64,000 nt of DNA from Bacillus cereus ATCC 14579 (GTDB taxonomy: Bacteria; Bacillota; Bacilli; Bacillales; Bacillaceae_G): positions 4,872,001 through 4,936,000 of the forward strand of contig NC_004722.1 in assembly GCF_000007825.1 (NCBI RefSeq), read 5' to 3'. Below, one piece after another: positions 16,562-25,216 of the stretch (position 1 is the stretch's first letter; each line of letters starts with the position of its first letter). Under the pieces are notes generated by a model. That model worked only from the letters and a program-made list of their open reading frames with translations. It was not told where the DNA came from and made no database searches. A program made the translations under genes and the position numbers.

Positions 16562-17853
16562 TAGCGAACTTTCCTTTCAATTACCTCAACAAGCTGTGCC
16601 TTTACTCCTTCAATTGGAAGCTCATTAACTACAGGTGCTAAGAATCCATGGATGACTAAACGTTCTGCTTCGCGTTTTGGAATACCACGGCTCATCAAGT
16701 AGTATAGTTGGACTGGATCTACGCGACCTACTGAAGCTGCGTGACCTGCCATTACATCATCTTCGTCGATTAAAAGAATTGGGTTTGCATCACCGCGTGC
16801 TTTTTCATCTAACATAAGAACGCGAGAAGATTGTTGTGCATTTGATTTAGATGCACCGTGTTCAATCTTACCAATTCCGTTGAAGATAGATGTTGCACTA
16901 TCTTTTTGTACACCGTGTTTTAAAATCCAACCTTCAGAGTGTTTACCGAAGTGAACAACTTTAGTTGTAAAGTTTTGTGTTTGGTTACCACGGCCAATTG
17001 TTACTGTTTTCGTATCAGCATATGAACCGTCGCCCATTAAGTTCGTAACGTTCTCTGAAATTGTGTTTCCGTCATTCATAAGGCCTAGAGCCCAATCAAT
17101 ACGGCCGTCGCGTCCTACAACGCCGCGGCGGTTAACGTAAGTTGTTACGTCTTTTGCTAATAGATCAACCGCACCGAATTTCACTTGTGCGCCTTGTTCC
17201 ACGATTACTTCTGCTACGATATTTGCAATACCTTTAGCATTTTCATTTGCAACGTAGTTTTCTACATAAGTTGCAGTACTGTTCGCATCAGCTACGAATA
17301 ATACGTGATTATATACGTTAGCTTCTTCGCCGTCTACTAAGAATACAGCTTGAAGTGGAGTTTCAAGAACAACGTTTTTCGGAACATATACGAATGCACC
17401 GCCGTTGATTAATGCAGCATGAAGTGCAGTTAGACGATGCTCGTCTACTTTCACGCCGTCTTTCATTAAGTACTTTTGTACTAGTTCAGCGTGCTCAGTT
17501 GCTGCTGTTACGATGTCTGTGAAAATAACACCTTTTTCTTTTGCTTCGTCTGCTAAAGAAACGAATGCAGTTGTACCAGTACGTTGCACTAATACGCTGT
17601 TATTTTCATCGATTAAGTTTTTCACTGCTTCTGGAAGTTCAGTTAAAGAACTTACAGGCTCTTGCTTAGCAGCGTCGCCTTTTCCGATAAAGTCCCATTT
17701 GTCAATTTTCGTTTTATCAGGCGTTGGCATTGGAAGTTCAGTTGCTTGTGCAAGAGCTTGTAAGCGGAACTCAGTCAACCAAGCTGCTTCGTTTACTTCG
17801 CTTGCGCGTTGACGGATTGTTTCTTGATCGAAAGGTAATGTACCGATTGTCAT
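16561..17853 (-). CDS. sufD: Fe-S cluster assembly protein SufD
   Basis: SufD (430 residues) is a SufB paralogue that partners SufB and SufC. The shared C-terminal core is visible (ARGDANPILLIDEDDVMAGHAASVGRVDPVQLYYLMSRG). It begins 15 nt after the sufC stop. Confidence 0.96.
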   Translation of the reverse strand: MTIGTLPFDQETIRQRASEVNEAAWLTEFRLQALAQATELPMPTPDKTKIDKWDFIGKGDAAKQEPVSSLTELPEAVKNLIDENNSVLVQRTGTTAFVSLADEAKEKGVIFTDIVTAATEHAELVQKYLMKDGVKVDEHRLTALHAALINGGAFVYVPKNVVLETPLQAVFLVDGEEANVYNHVLFVADANSTATYVENYVANENAKGIANIVAEVIVEQGAQVKFGAVDLLAKDVTTYVNRRGVVGRDGRIDWALGLMNDGNTISENVTNLMGDGSYADTKTVTIGRGNQTQNFTTKVVHFGKHSEGWILKHGVQKDSATSIFNGIGKIEHGASKSNAQQSSRVLMLDEKARGDANPILLIDEDDVMAGHAASVGRVDPVQLYYLMSRGIPKREAERLVIHGFLAPVVNELPIEGVKAQLVEVIERKVR

Positions 17854-17868
17854 GTTTATGCTCCTCTC

Positions 17869-18654
17869 TTACGCTTCTTGCTCTGTTGTTTCGTCTTCAA
17901 TACCTAATTCTTTTTTAATCCAGTCGTAACCTTCAGCTTCTAGACGTTGTGCAAGCTCAGGGCCACCAGATTTAACGATACGACCGTTCATCATAACGTG
18001 AACGAAGTCTGGAGTGATGTAGTTTAATAAACGTTGGTAATGCGTAATCATTAGGCAACCGAACTCTTCGCCGCGCATTTCGTTAATACCTTTAGATACA
18101 ACTTTTAATGCATCGATATCAAGACCTGAGTCGATTTCATCTAAGATTGCGATTTTTGGCTCAATCATCATTAATTGAAGAATTTCGTTACGTTTTTTCT
18201 CTCCACCAGAGAAACCTTCGTTTAAGTAACGTTGTGCCATTTCTGGATCCATTTCTAGGAATTCCATGTTTTTATCTAATGTACGGATAAATTTCATAAG
18301 AGAAATTTCATCGCCTTCTTCACGACGTGCGTTAATTGCAGAACGTAAGAAGTCAGCGTTTGTTACTCCGCTAATTTCACTTGGATATTGCATTGCTAGG
18401 AATAGACCCGCTTGTGCGCGCTCGTCTACTTCCATTTCTAATACATCTTCACCGTCGATGATGATGCTACCTTCTGTTACTTCATACTTTGGGTGACCCA
18501 TAATTGCAGAAGATAAAGTTGATTTACCTGTTCCGTTAGGTCCCATAATTGCGTGGATTTCTCCACCTTTTACTTCAAGGTTTACACCCTTTAAAATTTC
18601 TTTGCCATCAATTGATACGTGTAAGTCTTTAACCGTTAATGTAGAACCAGCCAT
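17869..18654 (-). CDS. sufC: Fe-S assembly ATPase SufC
   Basis: SufC (261 residues) is an ABC-type ATPase that drives conformational change of SufB-SufD. Walker A GPNGTGKST is at 38-46, the signature FSGGEKKRNE is mid-protein, and Walker B IAILDEIDSGLD follows. It is the promoter-proximal gene of the suf operon. AATGGAGGTATT precedes the ATG. Confidence 0.97.
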   Translation of the reverse strand: MAGSTLTVKDLHVSIDGKEILKGVNLEVKGGEIHAIMGPNGTGKSTLSSAIMGHPKYEVTEGSIIIDGEDVLEMEVDERAQAGLFLAMQYPSEISGVTNADFLRSAINARREEGDEISLMKFIRTLDKNMEFLEMDPEMAQRYLNEGFSGGEKKRNEILQLMMIEPKIAILDEIDSGLDIDALKVVSKGINEMRGEEFGCLMITHYQRLLNYITPDFVHVMMNGRIVKSGGPELAQRLEAEGYDWIKKELGIEDETTEQEA

Positions 18655-18732
18655 CTCAATACCTCCATTAATCCTATATATACATTTTAAAAATTCCTAA
18701 AACGTTCATATTCTCATTTTATTCTCATTCTA

Positions 18733-18761
18733 ATTTTATATCAAATAAAATGATATCGCAA
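18733..18761 (-). promoter_or_regulatory. suf operon promoter with palindrome in the spacer
   Basis: On the minus strand TTGCGA at 18761-18756 and TAAAAT at 18738-18733 are 17 bp apart. The spacer holds the inverted repeat ATATCA-N7-TGATAT (18756-18738), which would place a dimeric repressor across the promoter. The SufR-like protein encoded at 184-816 is one candidate. The rest of the 238-bp gap shows no gene. Confidence 0.6.
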
Positions 18762-18852
18762 ACGACGAAAAAAAGTAACCGTTTTTTCACAAATGTATAT
18801 AAGTATTTCCTTCACATCTTTCTATGATACACCTTTCTTCTTATTTATATAA

Positions 18853-18885
18853 AGAAAAAAGGACTGGTAATTTTCCAGCCCTTTC
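18853..18885 (-). terminator. Terminator of the distal metQ
   Basis: AAAGGGCTGG pairs with CCAGTCCTTT on the minus strand (one G-T pair), followed by TTTTTTC. Confidence 0.85.
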
Positions 18886-18892
18886 CTTATAT

Positions 18893-19699
18893 TTATTCAC
18901 TTACCGGAAGTACAGCACCTTTATATTCTTTATTAATAAAATCTTGAATTTCTTTTGAATGTAGCACTTCTACTAGCTCTTTAATTTCTTTTTTCTTCTC
19001 ATCACCTTTACGAACTGCAATGATGTTTGCATACGGAGAGTCTGATCCTTCAATCGCAATTGCATCCTTTGTTGGATTTAATTTTGCATCAATTGCATAG
19101 TTTGAATTAATAAATAAAGCATCTCCCTCATTATTTTCATACAATTTCGGTGAAAGTCCAGGTTCAACATCTGTTTTAAATTTTAAGTTTTTCGGGTTTT
19201 CTACAACATCTTTTACTGTTGCTTTAACAACATCTACTCCGTCTTTTAATTTAATAACGCCGCCTTTTTGTAACAGCGCTAGCATGCGGCCACGCTCCGC
19301 TACGTTATTACTCATAATCACTGTCCCGCCATCTGGTAGGTCTTTTAAGCTTTTATATTTCTTAGAATAAATACCCATTGGCTCTAAATGGATTTTTCCT
19401 GCGTTTACAATTTTATATCCCTTTTCTTGAATTTCTTTATCTAAGTAAGGAATATGCTGGAAGTAGTTCGCATCAATTTCTTTATCCGCTAACGCTTTAT
19501 TTGGCAGTACATAATCCTGGAACTTTTTAATCTCTAACTTAATGCCTTTTTTCTCTAATATCAGCTGTGCCTTCTCTAAAATAACAGCGTGTGGCACGTT
19601 AGAAGCTCCCACAACAAGCTTATTCTCCTCTTTTCCTCCGCAAGCAGCTAATGTAAATACAGACAACGCTGTAACAACTGACAGTAGAACCTTTTTCAT
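18893..19699 (-). CDS. metQ: MetQ-type methionine-binding lipoprotein, distal copy
   Basis: The 268-residue lipoprotein (signal ending TLAACGG) is an NlpA/MetQ substrate-binding protein. It has family segments KLVVGASNVPHAVILEKAQ and ANYFQHIPYLDKEIQEKGY. It is closely similar over its whole length to the product of the next gene upstream, so the two are tandem duplicates. The ATG at 19699 follows AAGGGGA. A terminator separates it from the first copy, so it should be made at a lower level or from read-through. The ligand preference of this copy is unknown. Confidence 0.9.
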   Translation of the reverse strand: MKKVLLSVVTALSVFTLAACGGKEENKLVVGASNVPHAVILEKAQLILEKKGIKLEIKKFQDYVLPNKALADKEIDANYFQHIPYLDKEIQEKGYKIVNAGKIHLEPMGIYSKKYKSLKDLPDGGTVIMSNNVAERGRMLALLQKGGVIKLKDGVDVVKATVKDVVENPKNLKFKTDVEPGLSPKLYENNEGDALFINSNYAIDAKLNPTKDAIAIEGSDSPYANIIAVRKGDEKKKEIKELVEVLHSKEIQDFINKEYKGAVLPVSE

Positions 19700-19735
19700 A
19701 TGATTTCCCCTTCTCCCCAATGGTTATGTAGTTAT

Positions 19736-19761
19736 AAAAAGAGCCGGCATACACCAGCCCT
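19736..19761 (-). terminator. Terminator between the two metQ copies
   Basis: On the minus strand AGGGCTGG pairs with CCGGCTCT (two G-T pairs) around a 6-nt loop and is followed by five T. It may reduce expression of the distal copy. Confidence 0.7.
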
Positions 19762-19770
19762 TTTCAGCAA

Positions 19771-20583
19771 TTATTCTTTTACAGGAACAACTGCCCCTTT
19801 ATATTCTTTATTAATGAAGTCTTCAATTTCTTTAGAATGCAATACTTCTACAAGAGCTTTAATCTCTTTCTTATCTTTATCGCCTTTACGAACAGCTACT
19901 ATGTTTGCGTATGGTGAATCATTTCCTTCAATTGCAATTGCATCTTTTTCCGGATTTAACTTTGCATCAATTGCATAGTTAGAGTTAATTAAAACAGCGT
20001 CGCCTTCTTTATTGTTATACACTTGTGGCAATAAACCAGGCTCGATATCCGTTTTGAATTTTAGATTTTTCGGATTATCTGCAATATCTTTTGTAGTTGC
20101 TTTAACTGGATCTATTCCTTCTTTAATTTTTAAAATACCTTCTTTTTGTAAAATTGCTAAACCACGTCCGTGGTCAGCAACTGAATTACTCATAATAATT
20201 GTCGCACCATCTGGAAGCTCTTTTAGACTCTTATACTTTTGAGAGTACACACCAATTGGTTCTAAATGAATCTTTCCTGCTACTTCAAAGTCATACTTTT
20301 TATCTTTAATTTCTTTTTCTAAATACGGAATGTGCTGGAAGTAGTTTGCATCTAATTCCTTATCCGCTAACGATTTATTTGGTAATACGTAGTCTTGGAA
20401 TTTTTTAATTTCTAATTCAATTCCTTTTTTCTCAAGTAACGGTTTTGCCTTTTCTAAAATAACAGCGTGCGGTACGTTAGAAGCACCAACAACAAGTTTC
20501 TTTTCATCTTTATCTTTCCCGCCACAAGCAGCTAATCCAAAAATTGAAGTTGAAATAAGTGCCGTAAGTAATAATTTTTTCAT
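19771..20583 (-). CDS. metQ: MetQ-type methionine-binding lipoprotein, proximal copy
   Basis: The 270-residue lipoprotein has a lipobox (GLAACGG) and the same NlpA/MetQ core as its downstream neighbour. It delivers methionine to MetNI at the outer face of the membrane. I start at the ATG at 20583 because GGGAGGA lies about 9 nt before it; the earlier ATG at 20607 would put the ribosome binding site inside the gene. It follows metI after 23 nt. Confidence 0.92.
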   Translation of the reverse strand: MKKLLLTALISTSIFGLAACGGKDKDEKKLVVGASNVPHAVILEKAKPLLEKKGIELEIKKFQDYVLPNKSLADKELDANYFQHIPYLEKEIKDKKYDFEVAGKIHLEPIGVYSQKYKSLKELPDGATIIMSNSVADHGRGLAILQKEGILKIKEGIDPVKATTKDIADNPKNLKFKTDIEPGLLPQVYNNKEGDAVLINSNYAIDAKLNPEKDAIAIEGNDSPYANIVAVRKGDKDKKEIKALVEVLHSKEIEDFINKEYKGAVVPVKE

Positions 20584-20606
20584 TTGAAACATCCTCCCGT
20601 TTTTCA

Positions 20607-21272
20607 TTATCGTTTATCTATTCGAGTCGTTAAACTATCACCAATCCACTGAATTAAAAATACAACTAGTAATACACAAATTGTCGCAACGATTGTTACA
20701 TCGTTATTCCCTCTTTGGAATCCTTCTAAGTAAGCAAGTGTTCCAAGGCCACCAGCACCAACAACTCCTGCCATTGCTGTATAGCCTACTAAAGCAATTG
20801 TCGTAACCGTAATACCAGATACTAATGCTGGTAACGATTCTGGAATTAACACTTTCAAAATAATTGTGCTTGTTTTTGCTCCCATTGCTTTTGAAGCTTC
20901 AATTACACCTTTATCAATTTCGCGAAGTGCGATTTCAACCATTCTCGCGTAGAATGGTGCCGCTCCAATAATTAAAGCCGGCAAAGCTGCACTTGCTCCA
21001 AGAATTGTTCCAAGAAGAATCTTTGTGAATGGGATTAATAAAATAATTAAAATGATGAATGGTATAGAACGGAATATATTTACGAATGCTCCAATCACCG
21101 TATTAATTGATTTGTTTTCCCATAAATTATCTTTTGCTGTCATGAAGAGTAACAATCCTAAAATGAGTCCTAAAACAAATGTCGCAAGAGCTGCGATTGC
21201 CGTCATATATAACGTTTCACCAGTTGCTTCTAACATTTGATTCCAATCAACATTTGTGAGTAACTTATCCAT
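20607..21272 (-). CDS. metI: Methionine ABC transporter permease
   Basis: The 221-residue permease has five or six membrane segments and the EAA loop (EASKAMGAKTSTIILKVLIPESLPAL) that docks on MetN. Its ATG at 21272 follows GGAGGTGA and overlaps the metN stop by 8 nt. In Bacillus it is also named MetP. Confidence 0.95.
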   Translation of the reverse strand: MDKLLTNVDWNQMLEATGETLYMTAIAALATFVLGLILGLLLFMTAKDNLWENKSINTVIGAFVNIFRSIPFIILIILLIPFTKILLGTILGASAALPALIIGAAPFYARMVEIALREIDKGVIEASKAMGAKTSTIILKVLIPESLPALVSGITVTTIALVGYTAMAGVVGAGGLGTLAYLEGFQRGNNDVTIVATICVLLVVFLIQWIGDSLTTRIDKR

Positions 21273-22290
21273 GTGCAATCACCTCCAGCTCTACTTGATC
21301 TTGATGAATTCCTTCTATTGCTTGCTGGATTGCTGTTTCCTCACCATTTAAATGAACAACTAAACTACCGTAAGAACCGTTATTCGTTTGTGCGATATTT
21401 CCTTGCAAAATGCTAACTTCTATGTCACTGCGTTGCATCAATCGTTGAAGCACTGGTCTTTCTACAGCCTCACCGATAAACTGCAAACGAATTACTTTTC
21501 CATCTGGATATTTTTCAATTAAACTTTCAATCGTTTCATTTGTATCTTCAGAATCCGTTAACTGCTGTACAAATCGTTTCGTAATATCTTGCTTCGGATT
21601 ACGGAATACATCAAGTACTGGACCTGTTTCTACAATCTTTCCTTTCTCCATTACCGCAACACGATTACAAATCTTTCGAATTACGTGCATCTCATGTGTA
21701 ATGAGTACAATTGTTAAACCAAGGCGCTTATTAATGTCTAATAGTAAATCCAAAATTTGATCTGTCGTTTCCGGATCAAGAGCTGACGTTGCTTCGTCAC
21801 ATAAAAGCACTTGTGGATTGTTAGCTAATGCTCTTGCAATCCCGACGCGTTGCTTTTGTCCCCCGCTCAGCTGAGATGGGTACGCGTCTCCTCTTCCTTC
21901 TAATCCAACAAGATGAATTAATTCATCAACACGTTTTCTTCTCTTCGCTTTATCAACACCTGCAATTTCAAGTGGAAACTCTATATTTTCACGTACAGTT
22001 CGTGACCAAAGTAAGTTGAAGTGCTGAAAAATCATTCCGATTTCTTGCCTTGCCTTACGAAGTTCACTTCCTGTAATTGCTGATATAACACGATTTGCAA
22101 TTGTAATTTGGCCAGAAGTCGGTTTCTCTAACTGATTAAACAATCTGATTAAAGAACTTTTCCCAGCGCCGCTATATCCAATAACACCAAATATTTCACC
22201 TTTTTCTATTTTTAAATTGGCGTTATCTACAGCAGTGACATCACCGCTTTTTGCTTTATATATTTTCTTTACATTCTCTAATAGAATCAT
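21265..22290 (-). CDS. metN: Methionine ABC transporter ATPase
   Basis: The 341-residue ATPase has Walker A GYSGAGKSS at 38-46, the signature LSGGQKQRVGIARAL, and Walker B VLLCDEATSALD. Residues 265-341 form a NIL domain, which in MetN binds methionine and inhibits transport. It is the first gene after the SAM riboswitch. A dispersed repeat lies between riboswitch and gene. Confidence 0.96.
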   Translation of the reverse strand: MILLENVKKIYKAKSGDVTAVDNANLKIEKGEIFGVIGYSGAGKSSLIRLFNQLEKPTSGQITIANRVISAITGSELRKARQEIGMIFQHFNLLWSRTVRENIEFPLEIAGVDKAKRRKRVDELIHLVGLEGRGDAYPSQLSGGQKQRVGIARALANNPQVLLCDEATSALDPETTDQILDLLLDINKRLGLTIVLITHEMHVIRKICNRVAVMEKGKIVETGPVLDVFRNPKQDITKRFVQQLTDSEDTNETIESLIEKYPDGKVIRLQFIGEAVERPVLQRLMQRSDIEVSILQGNIAQTNNGSYGSLVVHLNGEETAIQQAIEGIHQDQVELEVIAHG

Positions 22291-22313
22291 GGTGTATCAC
22301 CCCTTTTTTAAAT

Positions 22314-22457
22314 AAAAAGCGCAAGCGGCTCGTTTAGAACAAGAGGGCGTTTGAATCCCTGACGTAGAGGCGCTTTTTGCCTCATAGGAAGGGATGAAAC
22401 GACCGACTGTTCTAGCCGCTGGTGCTAGATTTCATAAAGATTTTAGGTCGACTCCGC
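22314..22457. repeat. Dispersed palindromic repeat, copy A
   Basis: The element starts AAAAAGCGCAAGCGGCTCG and ends GTCGACTCCGC. Its two ends are complementary (AGCGGCT at 22324-22330 with AGCCGCT at 22414-22420, and AGAACA with TGTTCT), so it folds as a long imperfect hairpin with GAGGC-GCTTTTT-GCCTC at the tip. The same sequence, inverted and slightly diverged, lies at 34242-34362. It is inserted between the SAM riboswitch terminator and metN. Confidence 0.75.
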
Positions 22458-22533
22458 AATTTTTTATTTTTAATGCGTGTAGTCCACTGTTATCATTACT
22501 TTTATTATTTGAATGTCCTCCACATTCAAACAA

Positions 22534-22571
22534 TAAAAAAACCTTTCTGCTTTAGAGAAGCAGAAAGGTTT
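22534..22571 (-). terminator. Terminator of the SAM riboswitch
   Basis: On the minus strand CCTTTCTGCTT pairs with AAGCAGAAAGG around a 4-5 nt loop and runs into seven T. It is the expression platform that stops transcription when SAM is bound. Confidence 0.9.
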
Positions 22572-22598
22572 TTATGCGTATATAACAACATTATCCCT

Positions 22599-22712
22599 CT
22601 CTCTCATCTCTCAAAGCATTTGCTTTGCAGGAATTGGCACCATTTCAACATAAGTTGACGGTTGCCGGGCTTCACAGGGCACAGTCCCTCCACCTCTCTT
22701 GATAAGAGAAAT
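22599..22712 (-). promoter_or_regulatory. SAM-I (S-box) riboswitch
   Basis: The minus strand carries S-box hallmarks in order: CTTATCAAGAGAGGTGGAGG, then CCCGGCAACC, then GGTGCCAATTCCTGCA, then the closing GAGAGATGAGAG. S-box RNAs bind S-adenosylmethionine and terminate transcription. It precedes metN, as expected for a methionine importer. The readthrough RNA must pass through dispersed repeat copy A before reaching metN. Confidence 0.97.
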
Positions 22713-22833
22713 CAGATTCAATTTTCGTCTGATTTGAAATTTATGAAATTGTCTATATTTTATGACTTGAATTGTATCAATATACACTCACCATGTCAAC
22801 AGAAATTTTCGCAAAAAATGAAACTTCAGAATT

Positions 22834-23178
22834 TTAAGCACCTACTGACATCGGTTTACATATATGAAACATCGATTCCACTAATAACATCGTTCGGTAC
22901 GTTCCCGAATATTGTACACGTCCATCATTCATTAGCATTTGCAATCGTACATTTCCATTCACCAATTGTTCTATATCCTTTTCATCTAAGCAAATGATTT
23001 GTTCCGTTCCTCTTTCTTCATGTACCAGCTCTATATAATCTCTTGAAATTTGTAACGAACAACTTTCATCTCCAAAACGAAAATTAACAGTTTTTTCTTC
23101 TTGTCTTAAAAGCGGTTCTAAATGATATTGAGCATTAGCGTAATTTACAAATGATTGAAGCAAAGAATATAATCTCAC
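22834..23178 (-). CDS. yusD: YusD-like protein, possible SCP2-type fold
   Basis: A 114-residue soluble protein, named by position between metN and yusE. The fold looks alpha/beta with a LEEKDIEQLVNG-type segment (CLDEKDIEQLVNGNVRLQMLMNDGRVQYSG) seen in SCP2 sterol-carrier-like proteins. Function unknown. The start is a GTG at 23178, 11 nt after AAGGA. Confidence 0.65.
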   Translation of the reverse strand: MRLYSLLQSFVNYANAQYHLEPLLRQEEKTVNFRFGDESCSLQISRDYIELVHEERGTEQIICLDEKDIEQLVNGNVRLQMLMNDGRVQYSGTYRTMLLVESMFHICKPMSVGA

Positions 23179-23281
23179 CCTAAATCACATCCTTCATATC
23201 ACTTTCTATTACATACCATTCCCTCTCACTAAAGAGCAATCCTGTTATTTTCGCTCGACAAATACTGTATCCACCCTGCAT

Positions 23282-23332
23282 CTCGACATATTTCCCAAGA
23301 AATATGTCGAGGCGGCAAAAATTTTGCCGCCT
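23282..23332 (-). terminator. Two tandem hairpins downstream of yusE
   Basis: AGGCGGCAAAA pairs with TTTTGCCGCCT across one base (23310-23332) and overlaps the yusE stop. Next to it CTCGACATATTTC pairs perfectly with its complement around CCAA (23282-23311). Neither has a good T-run on the minus strand, so the terminator role is an inference. Confidence 0.5.
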
Positions 23333-23639
23333 ACTTTAATTCCGTATATAAATATTCAACCGAATGAAATGCGTATATCTTCTTCATCAGTGTCCCATTT
23401 TCAAAAACAAGTAAACAAGGTACACTTTCAATCCCATACTCTTTCGCTAAATGCGGAGCATAATTTAAATCTAACATCCCAATTTTCAAATCTTCAATTG
23501 TCATCTCAACGACTGTTAACATCTTTTTTGCTAATTGGCATGTTCCACACATTGGAGTATATACATATAATACTGTTTTTTCTTCGTTCTCTATTAGGGC
23601 TGTAGCTTCGGCTCCTGTCCAATCAATCACTTCTATCAT
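23331..23639 (-). CDS. yusE: Thioredoxin-like protein YusE
   Basis: The 102-residue protein has a thioredoxin fold with the CGTC active site at 31-34 and a VPC segment in the cis-proline position. It should be a cytosolic thiol-disulfide exchange protein. It starts 3 nt after the yusF stop, so both are one operon. Confidence 0.88.
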   Translation of the reverse strand: MIEVIDWTGAEATALIENEEKTVLYVYTPMCGTCQLAKKMLTVVEMTIEDLKIGMLDLNYAPHLAKEYGIESVPCLLVFENGTLMKKIYAFHSVEYLYTELK

Positions 23640-23642
23640 TCC

Positions 23643-23987
23643 TTACCGTAAATATTCTGTATAAACGTCAATGTCGGCTCCCCATAATACATTTGCTAAG
23701 TGTGTAGATGGCGCAGTTGCCACTTCTCGGTACGAGCGATCAATATAGATATGCTCGGCTTGCGGGAATTCTTTTCGAAATTGTTTCCTTAACTTTTCTC
23801 CAGCATCATCAGCATCCACTAGCACATACACTTCCTTATCAAAAAATTGATCAACGAGCTCATCCATTTTCGACAAACCAATTGTACCATTTGTACAAAC
23901 AATTTCCACCGGTTCACGAATAATAGATTCAATCTTTCTTCTATCTGATGTACCTTCTACAATAATGACTTTTTCTACATAAATCAT
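23643..23987 (-). CDS. yusF: Toprim domain protein YusF
   Basis: The 114-residue protein is a single Toprim domain: the acidic VIIVEGTSDR near 8-17 and VLVDADDAGEKLR near 55-67 supply the metal ligands. Stand-alone Toprim proteins resemble RNase M5 and may cut or bind structured nucleic acid. The function of YusF is not known to me. GGGTGATG precedes the ATG. Confidence 0.85.
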   Translation of the reverse strand: MIYVEKVIIVEGTSDRRKIESIIREPVEIVCTNGTIGLSKMDELVDQFFDKEVYVLVDADDAGEKLRKQFRKEFPQAEHIYIDRSYREVATAPSTHLANVLWGADIDVYTEYLR

Positions 23988-24082
23988 ATGTCATCACCCG
24001 ATCACCATATACTATACAACCTTGAACTTAGTATATAGTATATTCGTTATTTTCATGTTGTTTCCTGTTTATTTTTGCAAAA

Positions 24083-24107
24083 GAAAAGCGCAAGCGGCTC
24101 GTTTAGA
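24083..24107. repeat. Fragment of the dispersed palindromic repeat, copy D
   Basis: These 25 bases (AAAAGCGCAAGCGGCTCG then TTTAGA) match the left end of copy A and then stop. It looks like a solo end or a decayed copy. The rest of the 250-bp gap between yusF and gcvH shows only AT-rich DNA and the gcvH terminator. Confidence 0.6.
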
Positions 24108-24196
24108 TTGTGAAGACTTATGAAACCTTACCAAAAAACAGTTTTTCTCATAATAGCTTATTTATTTACATATAACTTGAATTTCATTATTTCACA

Positions 24197-24232
24197 AAAA
24201 ATAAAAAAGGACAGCACAAAGGCTGTCCTTTA
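24197..24232 (-). terminator. Terminator of gcvH
   Basis: AAAGGACAGC pairs with GCTGTCCTTT on the minus strand and is followed by a long T-rich tract. Confidence 0.9.
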
Positions 24233-24243
24233 GTCGACTATAA

Positions 24244-24627
24244 TTAGTCTTGGTTTGTCATTTCTGCATATTTTTCTGCAGTTAATAACTTCTCAACTTG
24301 GCTTGCATCAGAAAGTTCAACTTTAACCATCCATGCACCCTCGTATGGAGATTCGTTAACAAGTTCTGGTTGGTCACTTAATTCTTCGTTTACTGCTACA
24401 ACTTTACCGCTTACAGGTGCGTATAACTCAGAAACTGTTTTAACAGATTCTACGCTTCCGAATGGCTCGTTAGCTTCGATTGTTGCACCTACTTCAGGAA
24501 GTTCAACGAATACGATATCGCCTAGCTCACCTTGTGCAAAGTGAGTGATACCGATAACAACTTCATTACCTTCAGTTTTTACCCATTCGTGTTCTTCAGA
24601 GTAACGTAAATTATTTGGAATGCTCAT
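24244..24627 (-). CDS. gcvH: Glycine cleavage system H protein
   Basis: GcvH shuttles the methylamine group of glycine on a lipoyl arm and in Bacillus also serves in lipoate relay. The 127-residue protein has the lipoyl lysine K63 in GSVESVKTVSEL. The ATG at 24627 lies 7 nt after GGAGG. The lipoyl synthase gene is 15 kb away in the same window. Confidence 0.96.
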   Translation of the reverse strand: MSIPNNLRYSEEHEWVKTEGNEVVIGITHFAQGELGDIVFVELPEVGATIEANEPFGSVESVKTVSELYAPVSGKVVAVNEELSDQPELVNESPYEGAWMVKVELSDASQVEKLLTAEKYAEMTNQD

Positions 24628-24668
24628 GACTGTACCTCCAGTGAATGTATTAATTATGTAAAAATACC

Positions 24669-25034
24669 TTATTGGTACTTTTTCCACACACTTTCAAACT
24701 GCTCTTCGTTAAAACCAAGTGTTACATTCGTTCCATCTGTTACAATTGGACGTTTAATCAACATGCCATCAGATGCTAAAAGCTCATACATTTCGTCTTC
24801 GCTTGCATCTTTCAACTTATCTTTTAGACCAAGTTCACGGTAACGCATTCCACTTGTATTAAAGAATTTTTTTAATGGTAATTCACTTTTTTCATGTAAA
24901 TTACGTAAATCTTCTTTTGATGGTGGATTTTCAACAATATGAATCATCTCATATGCTACATCGTTTGCCTCAAACCATTTCTTTGCCTTTTGACATGTGC
25001 CACACTTTGGATATGAATAAAATGTTACTGTCAT
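24669..25034 (-). CDS. yusI: ArsC/Spx family protein (YusI-like)
   Basis: The 121-residue thioredoxin-fold protein has C11-GT-C14 and the ArsC family RP motif (MLIKRPIVTDG). Spx-type regulators and ArsC-type reductases share this fold. Its place next to gcvH matches yusI. I cannot say whether it is a reductase or regulator. AGGTGA lies 4 nt before the ATG at 25034. Confidence 0.85.
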   Translation of the reverse strand: MTVTFYSYPKCGTCQKAKKWFEANDVAYEMIHIVENPPSKEDLRNLHEKSELPLKKFFNTSGMRYRELGLKDKLKDASEDEMYELLASDGMLIKRPIVTDGTNVTLGFNEEQFESVWKKYQ

Positions 25035-25216
25035 AAATTCACCTACTTTTTTACTAACCTTTACCTTTATCATATAGAAAACGTTTTATTATTTCAAACC
25101 ATTATTCGCTAAACTTTTACTTATTTCGTGATAATTTTTAATAATCCTGCGAATTTTTCTTATTTTTCCGCCATTTGTTAAGAAAAAAATAAATATATAA
25201 ATTTTTTAGATTCTGC

